DNA from: Acinetobacter tibetensis | GTDB lineage: Bacteria; Pseudomonadota; Gammaproteobacteria; Pseudomonadales; Moraxellaceae | Length of the DNA stretch: 64,000 nucleotides | NCBI RefSeq assembly: GCF_023824315.1 | Contig: NZ_CP098732.1 | Location: 2,170,001 to 2,234,000 of the forward strand | Direction: 5' to 3' | Part shown: positions 8,493 through 17,471 of the stretch, in pieces | How positions within the stretch are numbered: position 1 is the first letter of the stretch | Layout of the letters: each line of letters opens with the position of its first letter | Translations under genes and position numbers: made by a program | The notes under the pieces: model-generated | Databases searched by the model: none | Told to the model about the DNA's origin: nothing | What the model saw: only the letters and a program-made list of their open reading frames with translations

Positions 8493-10892
8493 ATGAAGTT
8501 TGAACGTGGCATAGGATTATTCGCACTTATTTTCTCCATATTGGTCATTGGTATTTTTCTAGCATTTAGTTTTTACCTGATTCGTCTAGATAATATTGTG
8601 AGAGAAAAGTTTGAAGGTAAGCGTTGGGATATTCCTGCGAAGGTTTTTGCTCGTCCGCTAGAAATTTACACCAATGCCCCTATTAGCCAAAAAGATTTCG
8701 ATCAAGAATTGAAACTATTGGGCTATAAAAATGCGGATAGTTATGCCAAATCGGGCAATTATGTCAGCACTGGGGATACTTTATATGTGCACACCCGCGG
8801 CTTTGACTTCGGTGATAGCATTGAACCTGAACAAGTCTTAAAAGTCAGCTTTGCAAATGACCAGATTAGTGAAGTGAGTGCAACCAAACCATCTTCTACA
8901 GGGATTGCGCGTTTAGAGCCTTTATTAATTGGCGGTATTTATCCACAGCACAATGAAGATCGCGTCCTGATTAAATTATCCAATGTGCCAAAACCTTTAA
9001 TTGAAGCCTTAATTGCGACTGAAGACCGTAACTTCTATAAGCATCATGGTATTTCTGTTCGAGGGACTGCACGTGCTTTGGTCAGTAATGTGACTGGAGG
9101 AAAACGCCAAGGTGGTTCGACGCTCACACAACAGTTGGTTAAAAACTTTTATTTAAGCCCAGAACGTACCTTAAAGCGTAAAGTCAACGAAGCCTTAATG
9201 GCGCTCTTGGTTGAACTACATTACAACAAAGATGAAATCCTTGAGGCATATTTAAATGAAGTGAATTTGGGACAAAATGGTAACTATTCTATTAATGGTT
9301 ATGGTTTGGCATCACAGTTCTATTTCGGTTTACCCTTACGTGAACTCAATATCTCGCAACAAGCCTATTTGGTTGGTTTAGTCCAAGGTCCTTCTTTATT
9401 CAATCCTTGGCGTAACCCTGAAGGTGCTAAAAAGCGTCGGGATATCGTGTTAAATAATATGTTGGTGATGGGATATTTATCACAAGAACAATATGAACGT
9501 GAAATTGCTCGCCCATTAAATGTTTTAGCAAAACCAACGTTAGGACCTGCCCGCTTCCCAGATTTTCTAGATATTGTGCGTCGTCAATTACGGACTGAAT
9601 ATCAAGAGTCTGATTTAACCAACCAAGGTTTAAAAATCTTCACTACACTTGATCCGATTGCACAAACCAATATCCAAACTGCATTTAAGAATTCTGTTGC
9701 ACGTTTAAGCAATAATAATCCAAAACGCTTAAAAGACTTACAAGGTGCAGTATTAGTTTCTCATCCTGAAAATGGTGAACTGGTTGCTGCGGTAGGTTCA
9801 ACCCAAGATTTTACTGGTTTTAACCGCGCACTTGATGCAAAACGCCAAGTCGGTTCATTACTCAAACCTGTGATTTATCTCAATGCAATTGAGTCTGGAC
9901 GTTACAACTGGGCCAGTCCAATTGAAGATAGCTACATTAGCATTCCAAGTGAAGGTAAATCATGGACACCTAAAAACTATAGTGGTGGTGAACATGGTGT
10001 AGTCCCAATGGTACAAGCCTTGTCCAATTCTTATAACTTATCTGCAGTTCGTCTTGGACAAGAATTTGGGATTGCGAGCTTTACTAATCATTTGAAAAAA
10101 TTTGGTGTGACTTCTAACATTCCAACCTACCCTTCTATCTTTTTGGGTGCGGTAGATATGTCTCCGATGGAAGTCATGAGCATCTATGGAAACTTTGCTA
10201 CAGGCGGTTTCAAATACCCGATTAAATCAATCCGCTCAGTGGTCGATTCTAATGGTCGTGTTTTAGAGCGTTATAGTTTAACTGTGCAACAAACCATAGA
10301 TCCTGCGGCAGCCTATATTGTGAATTATGGCCTACAACAGGTGATGAATTCAGGTACAGGTCGTTCTGCTTACAGCAGCTTGCCAAGCTCATTAAAGCTT
10401 GCTGGTAAATCTGGCACCACCAATGATACCCGTGACTCATGGTTTGCAGGCTATTCAGGCAATTATCTCAGTGTGGTTTGGCTTGGTTTAGATGACAATA
10501 AAGTCACAGGACTGACTGGTTCTTCAGGTGCTTTACCTGTTTGGACCAATGTCATGAGTCAATTACGTCAAAAACCAGTCAATTTACGTCAAACCGACGA
10601 TGTGCAATGGCAATGGATCGATAGTGGCTCAGGCAACTTATCGGCTCAGGGTTGTGAAGGTGCATTGTATATACCGTTATTAAGGAGTGCTGTACCACGT
10701 CGTGCTACAGCATGCGGCTTTCCTCATTACCAAGTGGAACCAGTTTACACACCTGATACGGAAATGAACCAGAACCAACCAGCACAACCCGATAGTATGG
10801 ACAACTATATCCGCGAGAGTGAAAGTGACATGCAAAATGACTTGGATCAAAATTCAGGTCGTGTCATTTCGAGCGGAACTTATGCCAACTAA
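8493..10892 (+). CDS. mrcB: Penicillin-binding protein 1b, bifunctional glycosyltransferase/transpeptidase
   Basis: This class A PBP polymerises and cross-links peptidoglycan at the inner membrane. The 799-residue protein has one N-terminal membrane anchor (about 8-30), a UB2H-like region, the GT51 domain with the catalytic Glu177 in ATEDRNFYKHHG, and GGSTLTQQLVKN. The transpeptidase motifs follow: SLLK (Ser455, Lys458), SNSYN from 511, and KSGT at 639-642. It is followed after 16 bases by a lipoprotein gene that probably encodes its outer-membrane activator. The ribosome site is an AGGA 14 bases before the ATG, longer than usual. Confidence 0.95.
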   Translation: MKFERGIGLFALIFSILVIGIFLAFSFYLIRLDNIVREKFEGKRWDIPAKVFARPLEIYTNAPISQKDFDQELKLLGYKNADSYAKSGNYVSTGDTLYVHTRGFDFGDSIEPEQVLKVSFANDQISEVSATKPSSTGIARLEPLLIGGIYPQHNEDRVLIKLSNVPKPLIEALIATEDRNFYKHHGISVRGTARALVSNVTGGKRQGGSTLTQQLVKNFYLSPERTLKRKVNEALMALLVELHYNKDEILEAYLNEVNLGQNGNYSINGYGLASQFYFGLPLRELNISQQAYLVGLVQGPSLFNPWRNPEGAKKRRDIVLNNMLVMGYLSQEQYEREIARPLNVLAKPTLGPARFPDFLDIVRRQLRTEYQESDLTNQGLKIFTTLDPIAQTNIQTAFKNSVARLSNNNPKRLKDLQGAVLVSHPENGELVAAVGSTQDFTGFNRALDAKRQVGSLLKPVIYLNAIESGRYNWASPIEDSYISIPSEGKSWTPKNYSGGEHGVVPMVQALSNSYNLSAVRLGQEFGIASFTNHLKKFGVTSNIPTYPSIFLGAVDMSPMEVMSIYGNFATGGFKYPIKSIRSVVDSNGRVLERYSLTVQQTIDPAAAYIVNYGLQQVMNSGTGRSAYSSLPSSLKLAGKSGTTNDTRDSWFAGYSGNYLSVVWLGLDDNKVTGLTGSSGALPVWTNVMSQLRQKPVNLRQTDDVQWQWIDSGSGNLSAQGCEGALYIPLLRSAVPRRATACGFPHYQVEPVYTPDTEMNQNQPAQPDSMDNYIRESESDMQNDLDQNSGRVISSGTYAN

Positions 10893-10908
10893 GGAATTTT
10901 AATTGCAT

Positions 10909-11457
10909 ATGCTGAGATCCATTCTCCTTTCTGCTGCTGTTGTGGCTTTAGTAGGCTGCCAAAGCCTACCAAAGCCAGAAAGTGCTAAACCTGCTGTTAC
11001 CACCGAAAAGCCCAAAGCTGCTCAACCAAAATCTTCTGGTGTGGTCATTACACCGTATGATCAACCCGAGATTAAACGGCAAAAAGTGCAAGTCGTGGTG
11101 CCTGAACAAAAATCTCAGCAGAAATTTGAAGATGGACGCTCACTTCCAGCCTTTAAACAATTAATGCAACAAACACAGCAAGCTTATAAACAAGGGCGTT
11201 GGAATGATGCTGAAGCGGCTGCCTTACGTGCACAACGTCTAGCACCGCAGTCAGCGGAAACTTTCTTGTTTCTGGCTTTAGTTGCCAATCAAAAAAATCA
11301 GCCTGCCAACGCAGAAGCTTTAGCTCGTCGTGGTTTAAGCTATGCGCAAACCCAAGCCATGAAAAAGCAACTTTGGGGAGCCGTAGCCAAAGCGGGGCAA
11401 AAGCAAAATAACAGTAAAACCGTACAGCAAGCACAACAGGCATTAAAGACACTTTAA
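10909..11457 (+). CDS. lpoP: LpoP-like TPR outer-membrane lipoprotein (probable PBP1b activator)
   Basis: A lipoprotein signal (MLRSILLSAAVVALVGC) places the lipidated Cys at residue 17. A Pro/Lys-rich linker leads to a C-terminal helical region, about residues 90-180, with a TPR-like pattern: AYKQGRWNDAEAAALRAQRL and FLFLALVANQKNQPANAEAL. Pseudomonas LpoP, encoded beside the PBP1b gene, is a TPR lipoprotein that activates PBP1b; the same context and architecture hold here. The start is uncertain. A TTG at 10903 lies seven bases after AAGGA, while the ATG used here lies 13 bases after it. The function is inferred from architecture and position. Confidence 0.78.
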   Translation: MLRSILLSAAVVALVGCQSLPKPESAKPAVTTEKPKAAQPKSSGVVITPYDQPEIKRQKVQVVVPEQKSQQKFEDGRSLPAFKQLMQQTQQAYKQGRWNDAEAAALRAQRLAPQSAETFLFLALVANQKNQPANAEALARRGLSYAQTQAMKKQLWGAVAKAGQKQNNSKTVQQAQQALKTL

Positions 11458-11500
11458 TGCCTGCTTGTTCTACATTTTATGAATAAGTTACCAACGTTTT

Positions 11501-12400
11501 TTAAAGATATCGAATCCCTGCAATACCGTAAGCATGATGTGACTGTGCTTGTTGTAACAGTTCAGCATGCATCCCCCCTAAAGCAAACACGGGAATATCC
11601 ACTTGCTGAGCATATTCTTGAAACTGTTGCCATCCTAATGGTTCTACATCAGGATGGGTCGCTGTTGCCAAAACTGGACTCAAAATGATGGCATCACAAC
11701 CAATATTTTGTGCATGTTGCATGGCCACAACATCATGACATGCCGCAATAAAACGGAAACCGACAGGTAATTCTCCACGCTTAAATGCCATCAACTGATG
11801 TTGTTTAAGATGAATTGCAGCTACTTTTCTCTGCATTGGCAGCGTCAATTGTTGCCATGCGTGCAGATTGACAATTAAATGTTCGGCTTGTTGTTCAGAT
11901 AATTGTTCTAAATCTTCCAAATCTGCTGCTGTATGTTCAACACGCCAATACAATAATTGCTGTGGTTTAAGTTGTTCCAAATCAGTCAAATGTTCAGAAA
12001 TTTTAATTTGGTTTGGCCAGTATAATCGCTGCAAAATACTAAAATTGGCTTTCGGAAAATTTAAACTCAGCAATTCTGTACGGCTATACCATGTCCATGG
12101 CTGTTGGATTTCATTTAATAATGCTTCGGGCACCATGGCATGAAATAAATGCAAATTCACCACCACATCATCATATTCATGGCAAATCACATCAAATGCA
12201 TGCCAGTCATTCAGTCCAACCCCAACTTCCTCAAAGACTTCACGGCGACAAGCGTCTAATGGCGTTTCATTCGCTTCGACTTTCCCTCCAGGAAATTCAT
12301 GCTTATTTCCTTGATGTTGTTCAGCACTGCGCCATCCAACCAAGACTTTATTTTGATGCAGTAATAAGGCAATTGCGACATGAATATTCGGCTTGGACAT
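11501..12400 (-). CDS. Nudix hydrolase fused to a ThiE-like domain (MutT-type)
   Basis: This protein of about 299 residues has two domains. The first is a Nudix hydrolase with a complete Nudix box (GKVEANE ... REVFEEVGV), resembling MutT, which removes 8-oxo-dGTP from the nucleotide pool. The second is a thiamine-phosphate-synthase-like barrel with the end motif PVFALGGM; it keeps CDAIILSPVLATATHP but is not an obvious full ThiE. This fusion is known in gammaproteobacteria. The ATG at 12400 is preferred, as GGAA lies six bases before it; GTG and ATG codons at 12415 and 12412 lie upstream in frame. The gene converges on the lpoP-like gene. Confidence 0.88.
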   Translation of the reverse strand: MSKPNIHVAIALLLHQNKVLVGWRSAEQHQGNKHEFPGGKVEANETPLDACRREVFEEVGVGLNDWHAFDVICHEYDDVVVNLHLFHAMVPEALLNEIQQPWTWYSRTELLSLNFPKANFSILQRLYWPNQIKISEHLTDLEQLKPQQLLYWRVEHTAADLEDLEQLSEQQAEHLIVNLHAWQQLTLPMQRKVAAIHLKQHQLMAFKRGELPVGFRFIAACHDVVAMQHAQNIGCDAIILSPVLATATHPDVEPLGWQQFQEYAQQVDIPVFALGGMHAELLQQAQSHHAYGIAGIRYL

Positions 12401-12473
12401 AACAAGTTCCATCACAGTAAAGTAGCTTCAGTGTAAGTAAATTTAGTTTTTTTATAAATTGCTAAAATTCTCG

Positions 12474-12507
12474 TTGACAGATCTATTCGATAATGATTAT
12501 CATTTAA
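12474..12507 (+). promoter_or_regulatory. hemP promoter with overlapping Fur box
   Basis: The -35 is TTGACA at 12474-12479. After 18 bases comes TATCAT at 12498-12503. The sequence GATAATGATTATCATTT from 12489 matches the Fur consensus GATAATGATAATCATTATC at most positions and covers the -10. Repression by iron-loaded Fur is the natural reading. Confidence 0.85.
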
Positions 12508-12540
12508 ATCACTCAAGAATACACCACGGAGCAAACAAAA

Positions 12541-12711
12541 ATGAACGCACCTTTTAGCTTATTTACACGTCACACTGAATCTGCACATGCACTACCAATG
12601 CTACATTCCAACAACCTTTTTGCCCTTGGACGTGAAATTCGCATCATGCATGCAGGTGAAGAATATCGTCTACGTTTAACTCGGAATAATCGTCTTATTC
12701 TCACGAAATAA
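12541..12711 (+). CDS. hemP: Hemin uptake protein HemP
   Basis: This is a 56-codon gene. It encodes a small protein ending in GREIRIMHAGEEYRLRLTRN followed by NRLILTK, the HemP/HmuP signature (REI.I.H.G..Y.LR.T...KLILTK). In other proteobacteria HemP is needed for haem uptake and has been described as an activator of haem receptor genes. Here it stands alone, with no receptor beside it. A GGAG ribosome site lies nine bases before the ATG. A Fur box overlaps the promoter, and a hairpin with a T run follows the stop. The role is by family. Confidence 0.88.
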   Translation: MNAPFSLFTRHTESAHALPMLHSNNLFALGREIRIMHAGEEYRLRLTRNNRLILTK

Positions 12712-12747
12712 AAACAAAATAAATTGATAATAATAAACGTGGGAACT

Positions 12748-12777
12748 AGCAGTATGTCAGCGCGTACTGCTTTTTTA
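12748..12777 (+). terminator. Terminator behind hemP
   Basis: AGCAGTA pairs with TACTGCT across a ten-base loop, and a run of T follows. Confidence 0.75.
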
Positions 12778-12802
12778 TTTACAGGCTAAATAGAACAATA
12801 TC

Positions 12803-14158
12803 TCAAATTTCAGGTGTTTCAAATTTTCTAAAATACAACTCTACTTTTAAACCGCCATAAGATGAGACCGAAAAATCTATGCTCGCATGATGCAGTTGCA
12901 CAATTTTTTTACAGATCGAGAGTCCTAGCCCCGAACCTGTCGTTTTACTGCCCAAAGCCCGATAAAAACGCTCACCTAGACGCGAGATCGTATCGCTGTC
13001 CACGCCTTCACCTTCATTTTCAATACAGAGACACACCTGTTGTTGCTTGACCATGACTTGAATATAAACACATTTATGGGGTTGGCTATAACGTATGGCA
13101 TTATCCAAAAGATTACGTAAGCAAACCGTCATTAACTCAGGATTTACCTCAATCCAACAGGGCTCCAAATTAGACACCACTTGGATCTGCTTCTGCTGCC
13201 TAAATATTTCCAAACTGTTCCAGACGTCCATCACCAGTTGGCTTAAATTAAGCGATGATAGCGGAAAATCTGCCGTTTCTGTCGGATCTAAACGCGCGAG
13301 AAGCAAGAGGTTTTCTAGGACTTGGGTACCACGACTGACATCTTGCTGAATTTGTTGTAATTCCTGCATAAATTGAGGCTGATCTTGATATTTTCGTTGG
13401 AGTACTTGTAAGCGTAACTGAATTGCAGAAAGCGGTGAACGTAATTCATGCGAAGCATCTGCGGTAAAGCGCTGCTCTGCTTGTAATGATTGATCTAAAC
13501 GTTGTAATAACTGATTCAATTGCAAAATAATCGGCTGAAGCTCATCAATGATGGGGGCATTCTGCGTAATTGGCGTTAAGTCCTGCGCACTTTTATCCGC
13601 TATTTTTTTAGATAACATTTGCATGACTTTAAACTGACGTGCAATCGCGAAATGTGCAAACAACCATTGCAACAACCACAAGACCATTAACAAAACCGCA
13701 TATACAGCAAAACTACTCAAGACATTTTCAAAACGAACTTGCATGGGTTGATAAATCACCACCTGCATCTGGGTATCCCGATCAAAGGATTGGTAGCTTC
13801 GCCACAGCGCATGTTGAAACCAAACGTAATCAAAATGCTCATGCTGCATATTTGAAAAATTCACCATAGATGCCAATTCAAATGAATCCGATTGAAGCAC
13901 GACCGTTTGCTGATGGATCAACTGATATTGCAGATCAAATTCATCACTCAACTGTGCGATATGCGGTCCTTCATTTTGATTGGGCTGAACAAGAAGCAAA
14001 GCATCGGCAATTTCATCCATAATTTCGTCTTGCATACTCATGCTTTGATACATTGAGATACTCACCAACAAAGCAAAAGCGACTACACCTGCTGCGACTG
14101 AACTCAGCACAGAGGTCTTTACCAGTCTCTTTTGCAGCGAAATATGTTGGGCAGCCAT
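12803..14158 (-). CDS. qseC: Sensor histidine kinase, QseC type
   Basis: The 451-residue inner-membrane kinase has a first membrane segment (about 16-38), a periplasmic domain of roughly 105 residues, and a second membrane segment (about 147-170). It then has the HisKA helix with phospho-accepting His237 in FTADASHELRSPLSA. The ATPase domain carries the N box NLLDNAIRYS and the G2 loop GSGLGLSICKKI. The ATG follows directly on the regulator gene's stop codon, so the two genes are translationally coupled. Gene order with the upstream YgiW gene matches E. coli ygiW-qseB-qseC. The signal sensed is unknown here. Confidence 0.88.
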   Translation of the reverse strand: MAAQHISLQKRLVKTSVLSSVAAGVVAFALLVSISMYQSMSMQDEIMDEIADALLLVQPNQNEGPHIAQLSDEFDLQYQLIHQQTVVLQSDSFELASMVNFSNMQHEHFDYVWFQHALWRSYQSFDRDTQMQVVIYQPMQVRFENVLSSFAVYAVLLMVLWLLQWLFAHFAIARQFKVMQMLSKKIADKSAQDLTPITQNAPIIDELQPIILQLNQLLQRLDQSLQAEQRFTADASHELRSPLSAIQLRLQVLQRKYQDQPQFMQELQQIQQDVSRGTQVLENLLLLARLDPTETADFPLSSLNLSQLVMDVWNSLEIFRQQKQIQVVSNLEPCWIEVNPELMTVCLRNLLDNAIRYSQPHKCVYIQVMVKQQQVCLCIENEGEGVDSDTISRLGERFYRALGSKTTGSGLGLSICKKIVQLHHASIDFSVSSYGGLKVELYFRKFETPEI

Positions 14159-14821
14159 TTAACCATCCTGATTCATTCGATAGCCTAGTCCTCGAACTGT
14201 TTTTATCAAACTAGAGCCAATTTTCTTACGTAATTGATAAATAAATACTTCTATGGCATTACTTTCAATTTCTTCGCCCCACGCATATAGCGACTCTTCG
14301 AGTTGTTCTCGGGTCACAATATGTTCAGGTTTTTGCATTAATTTATATAAAATCTGAAATTCTTTCGCGGTAAGATGAATCACCTGCCCATTTTGCTGAA
14401 CAACCTTGGCTTGTGGATCAAGTTGTAAATTGGCAAAAGATAAATACTGACCTGTAGATGATTGCTGCAAACGTAATTGTGCACGGACTCGCGCTGATAA
14501 TTCTTCCAAACTAAACGGTTTGACCAAATAGTCATTGGCCCCTAAATCTAAGCCTTCAACACGGTCATGAATGCTGTCTCTTGCCGTAATAAAAATGACT
14601 GGAATATCTTGCTGGCGTTTTCTGATGGTTTTAAGAATGTCATCTCCCGTGGCTTGCGGTAAACCTCGATCCAACAAAACACAGTCATATTGATGCTGTT
14701 GTATGGCATGAATAGCGTAGTCTCCACGGTCAACCCAATCCACACTATAACCATCCATTTCTAACCAAGTTTTAATACTCTCGGCTTGGGAATGATCATC
14801 TTCAGCTAATAATATACGCAT
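14159..14821 (-). CDS. qseB: Response regulator, OmpR/QseB type
   Basis: The protein has about 220 residues. The receiver domain has the acidic pair in LLAEDDH, the phospho-acceptor Asp near residue 51 in CVLLDRGLP, the conserved Lys in LVKPF, and a C-terminal winged helix (EIESNAIEVFIYQLRKK, VRGLGYRM) of the OmpR family. Two ATGs abut (14824, 14821); GAG lies six bases before the second, which is used. It probably activates its own operon and ygiW, as in E. coli, but no binding site was identified by eye. Confidence 0.9.
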   Translation of the reverse strand: MRILLAEDDHSQAESIKTWLEMDGYSVDWVDRGDYAIHAIQQHQYDCVLLDRGLPQATGDDILKTIRKRQQDIPVIFITARDSIHDRVEGLDLGANDYLVKPFSLEELSARVRAQLRLQQSSTGQYLSFANLQLDPQAKVVQQNGQVIHLTAKEFQILYKLMQKPEHIVTREQLEESLYAWGEEIESNAIEVFIYQLRKKIGSSLIKTVRGLGYRMNQDG

Positions 14822-14880
14822 CATGTACTCACATTAGGTACTCAATCTCAGCATGCCTTGATCTGGTTTAAAATGCAAAA

Positions 14881-14901
14881 GCCACATGTTTTGCATGTGG
14901 C
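14881..14901 (-). terminator. Weak terminator or attenuator between ygiW and qseB
   Basis: GCCACATG and CATGTGGC form a perfect eight-pair stem. On the minus strand it is followed by TTTTGCATTTT, a broken T run, so termination may be partial and leave some read-through from ygiW to qseBC. Confidence 0.6.
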
Positions 14902-14922
14902 TTCAGTTCAATGGATGTCTGA

Positions 14923-15288
14923 TTAAAAAGTTAAAGTATCAACATCAATTTCAACACGTTTGGTTGGGAGATAATCAATATCCACTTCACCTGTTAGTGT
15001 AACTGGTGTTTTTGCCGATACGGGCTGACCACGCCATAATTCATCATCAATATCGACCGTAATACTGCCCGTCTGGTCTTGGAACTGATATTTCTCATCA
15101 CCCAAAGCCTTGATAACATAGCCTTTCAGTTTTACGGGCGTGTCATCTTTTAATGTTAATGCCTGCTTGACGGTAATTTGTGTTGGAGCAATCGCCTGCT
15201 GATTCACTACTGCTGGATTGGCAAGCGCAAAACTACTCACTGTAACTACCAAAGCTGCACTTACTGCTATTTTAGAAATTACATTCAT
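14923..15288 (-). CDS. ygiW: YgiW/YdeI family periplasmic OB-fold protein (BOF)
   Basis: The 121-residue protein has a Sec signal peptide (MNVISKIAVSAALVV to SFALA) with a likely cut after ALA near residue 23. An OB-fold domain follows, with VKLKGYVIKALGDEKYQFQD and GSITVDIDDELWRGQPV, the hallmarks of the YgiW/BOF stress-tolerance family. Family members are linked to peroxide, metal and antimicrobial peptide stress. It sits just upstream of the QseBC-type genes in the same orientation, as in enterobacteria, and is probably a target of that system. Confidence 0.9.
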   Translation of the reverse strand: MNVISKIAVSAALVVTVSSFALANPAVVNQQAIAPTQITVKQALTLKDDTPVKLKGYVIKALGDEKYQFQDQTGSITVDIDDELWRGQPVSAKTPVTLTGEVDIDYLPTKRVEIDVDTLTF

Positions 15289-15424
15289 TACTTCACCCTC
15301 ACATATTCATGTCTTGATTTGGTTAATGCAATTAAAACAAAATAACATGAGTTGAATCTTAAGATGGGCTCAATGCAGCATATTTCAACACAATGAGCAA
15401 AACCTAGACCGAACAATCAAGTAC

Positions 15425-15453
15425 GGTGATTCATTTGAATCAAATGAATCACC
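15425..15453. repeat. Perfect 29-base palindrome behind gspE
   Basis: The 14-base arms GGTGATTCATTTGA and TCAAATGAATCACC are separated by one base. It lies nine bases past the gspE stop. No T run follows on either strand, so it is a poor terminator and more like a protein-binding site or mRNA 3' stem. Confidence 0.7.
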
Positions 15454-15461
15454 AACAAGTC

Positions 15462-17219
15462 CTAATTCAATGGCACGACTCTTAACACTTCTTCTAAAGT
15501 GGTCATGCCCGCAATCACTTTACGTGCACCCGCAATACGTAAAGGTTCAATGCCTTCTTTTTTCGCCTGTTGACGCAACTCATTTAAATTTGCATTTGCA
15601 CCAATCAATTGCTTGGTGGTTAAACTAAGCGGCATAAATTCGTAAATACCGACACGACCTTTATATCCTGTATGACGACATGCTTCACAACCGACAGCGC
15701 TATAAACTTTTTCGGGCATTTCCATAATGTAATCAAACGTTAAATGTTCCCATTCATTTTCATTGATATGACTTTCTTTTTTACAATGTGGACAAAGTTG
15801 ACGTACCAAGCGCTGTGCTAACACACCAAGAATTGTTGCAGCAGTCAAAAACGGTTGCACACCTAAATCATGTAAACGGGTCAAGCTCGATGGCGCATCA
15901 TTGGTATGTAGTGTTGAAAGCACCAAGTGACCCGTTAATGCCGCCTGAATTGCCATATTGGCTGTATCGTGGTCACGGATTTCCCCCACCATAATAATAT
16001 CGGGGTCTTGACGCATGAGTGCGCGCACGCCATCAGCAAAACCCAGCTCAATGGCAGTGTTCACCTGCATTTGGTTAAAACTCGGTTCCAGCATTTCAAT
16101 CGGATCTTCAATGGTACATACATTCACTTGATCCGTTGCTAACTTCTTCATGGAAGAATATAAAGTCGTGGTTTTGCCCGAACCTGTTGGTCCTGTCACC
16201 AAAATAATGCCATGACTATGTGAGGTTAAACTTTGCCAATCGCTTAACAAGCCGCCTTCAAAACCTAATTGCTCAAAACTACGCACCAAAACTTCAGGAT
16301 CAAAAATACGCATCACCAACTTTTCACCAAACGCTGTAGGTAAAGTGGATAAACGTAATTCAGTTTCTTGTCCTTTAGGTGTACGGGTTTTTAAACGTCC
16401 ATCTTGTGGTTTACGCTTTTCCGCGACATTCATTCGACCCAAAATCTTAATTCGAGAAATCACCGCCGTCAGGGTATTGGCAGGCATGTTGTAAATGGTA
16501 TGTAACACTCCATCAATACGAAAACGGACTTTACCCGTATCTTTACGCGGTTCCATGTGAATATCACTGGCACTTTGTTCAAATGCAAACTGCAAAATCC
16601 AATCGACCAATTTCACAATATGCTGATCATTCGCATCTGGATTTTGCGTGTCGCCTAATTGTAATAAAGCTTCCACACCCTTATTTTCACGATCATGAGT
16701 ACCAGACTTCTGCGAGTTCGATACCGCACGACTCACTTGATAATATTCAACCAAATAACGCTGTAACTGATCTGGACTGAGCAACACCCGTCGAATCTTT
16801 TTAGGCAATAAACTGCGCTCTAGATTACCAACCCATTCCGTTTTATACGGCTGATCCGTCGCAATTAAAATTTCATCCGCTTTCACTTCTACTGCAAGAA
16901 TTCTGTTACGAACAGCAAACTCTTGCGACATTACATTGGTCAGCGCACCCACATCTGCTTTGAGTGGATCAATCACATATAAAGGGAGATTAGACTTATC
17001 TGCCAACCATTGCATTAAACGATTCAAGGATAAAGTCGCTTGAGGGTGAAGCTGATCTCTTAAATTAAAATTTGCAATCCATTGTAAAGGATGCCATTTA
17101 AGTTGCTCACGCTGACGGTGTGTAGTTTGTACTAATATTTTTTCACGCTCATCAATGCGGCCATCTTTAAATAATTGCTCTAAACACCAAGTCGTATCAA
17201 TTTCAAAATTAAAATTCAT
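15462..17219 (-). CDS. gspE: GspE/PulE-type secretion ATPase
   Basis: This cytoplasmic hexameric ATPase powers type II secretion (or a type IV pilus-like machine). The 585-residue protein has an N-terminal domain, then Walker A in VTGPTGSGKTTTLYSSM, the Asp box, Walker B in DPDIIMVGEIRD, and His-box residues in ALTGHLVLSTLHTNDA. A tetracysteine zinc site (CPHC ... CEAC) is typical of GspE and PilB. No other gsp or pil gene is nearby; scattered T2SS genes are known in Acinetobacter. The ATG at 17219 follows GAGG by nine bases and is preferred to an in-frame TTG at 17234. PilB is the main alternative, but T4P neighbours are absent. Confidence 0.82.
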   Translation of the reverse strand: MNFNFEIDTTWCLEQLFKDGRIDEREKILVQTTHRQREQLKWHPLQWIANFNLRDQLHPQATLSLNRLMQWLADKSNLPLYVIDPLKADVGALTNVMSQEFAVRNRILAVEVKADEILIATDQPYKTEWVGNLERSLLPKKIRRVLLSPDQLQRYLVEYYQVSRAVSNSQKSGTHDRENKGVEALLQLGDTQNPDANDQHIVKLVDWILQFAFEQSASDIHMEPRKDTGKVRFRIDGVLHTIYNMPANTLTAVISRIKILGRMNVAEKRKPQDGRLKTRTPKGQETELRLSTLPTAFGEKLVMRIFDPEVLVRSFEQLGFEGGLLSDWQSLTSHSHGIILVTGPTGSGKTTTLYSSMKKLATDQVNVCTIEDPIEMLEPSFNQMQVNTAIELGFADGVRALMRQDPDIIMVGEIRDHDTANMAIQAALTGHLVLSTLHTNDAPSSLTRLHDLGVQPFLTAATILGVLAQRLVRQLCPHCKKESHINENEWEHLTFDYIMEMPEKVYSAVGCEACRHTGYKGRVGIYEFMPLSLTTKQLIGANANLNELRQQAKKEGIEPLRIAGARKVIAGMTTLEEVLRVVPLN

Positions 17220-17471
17220 TATTCTAAGCCTCAATTTCTAGCGACACTATAACAGACTTTATTTCTAGGATGTTTATCGACTTAAATCATTAAAACTACT
17301 GATTAATATATTGATATCTCCAGATTGATTTTTTTTAATCTCGGTGAGTTAGTTCATAATTTCTGTCTGAATTATGGTATAAAGAATAAAATATCCTCAG
17401 TTAGGGGAAAAGTATAAAAAATCCATTATTCACATAAATATAGATCAACAATAACAAGGTTTAAATTACTC

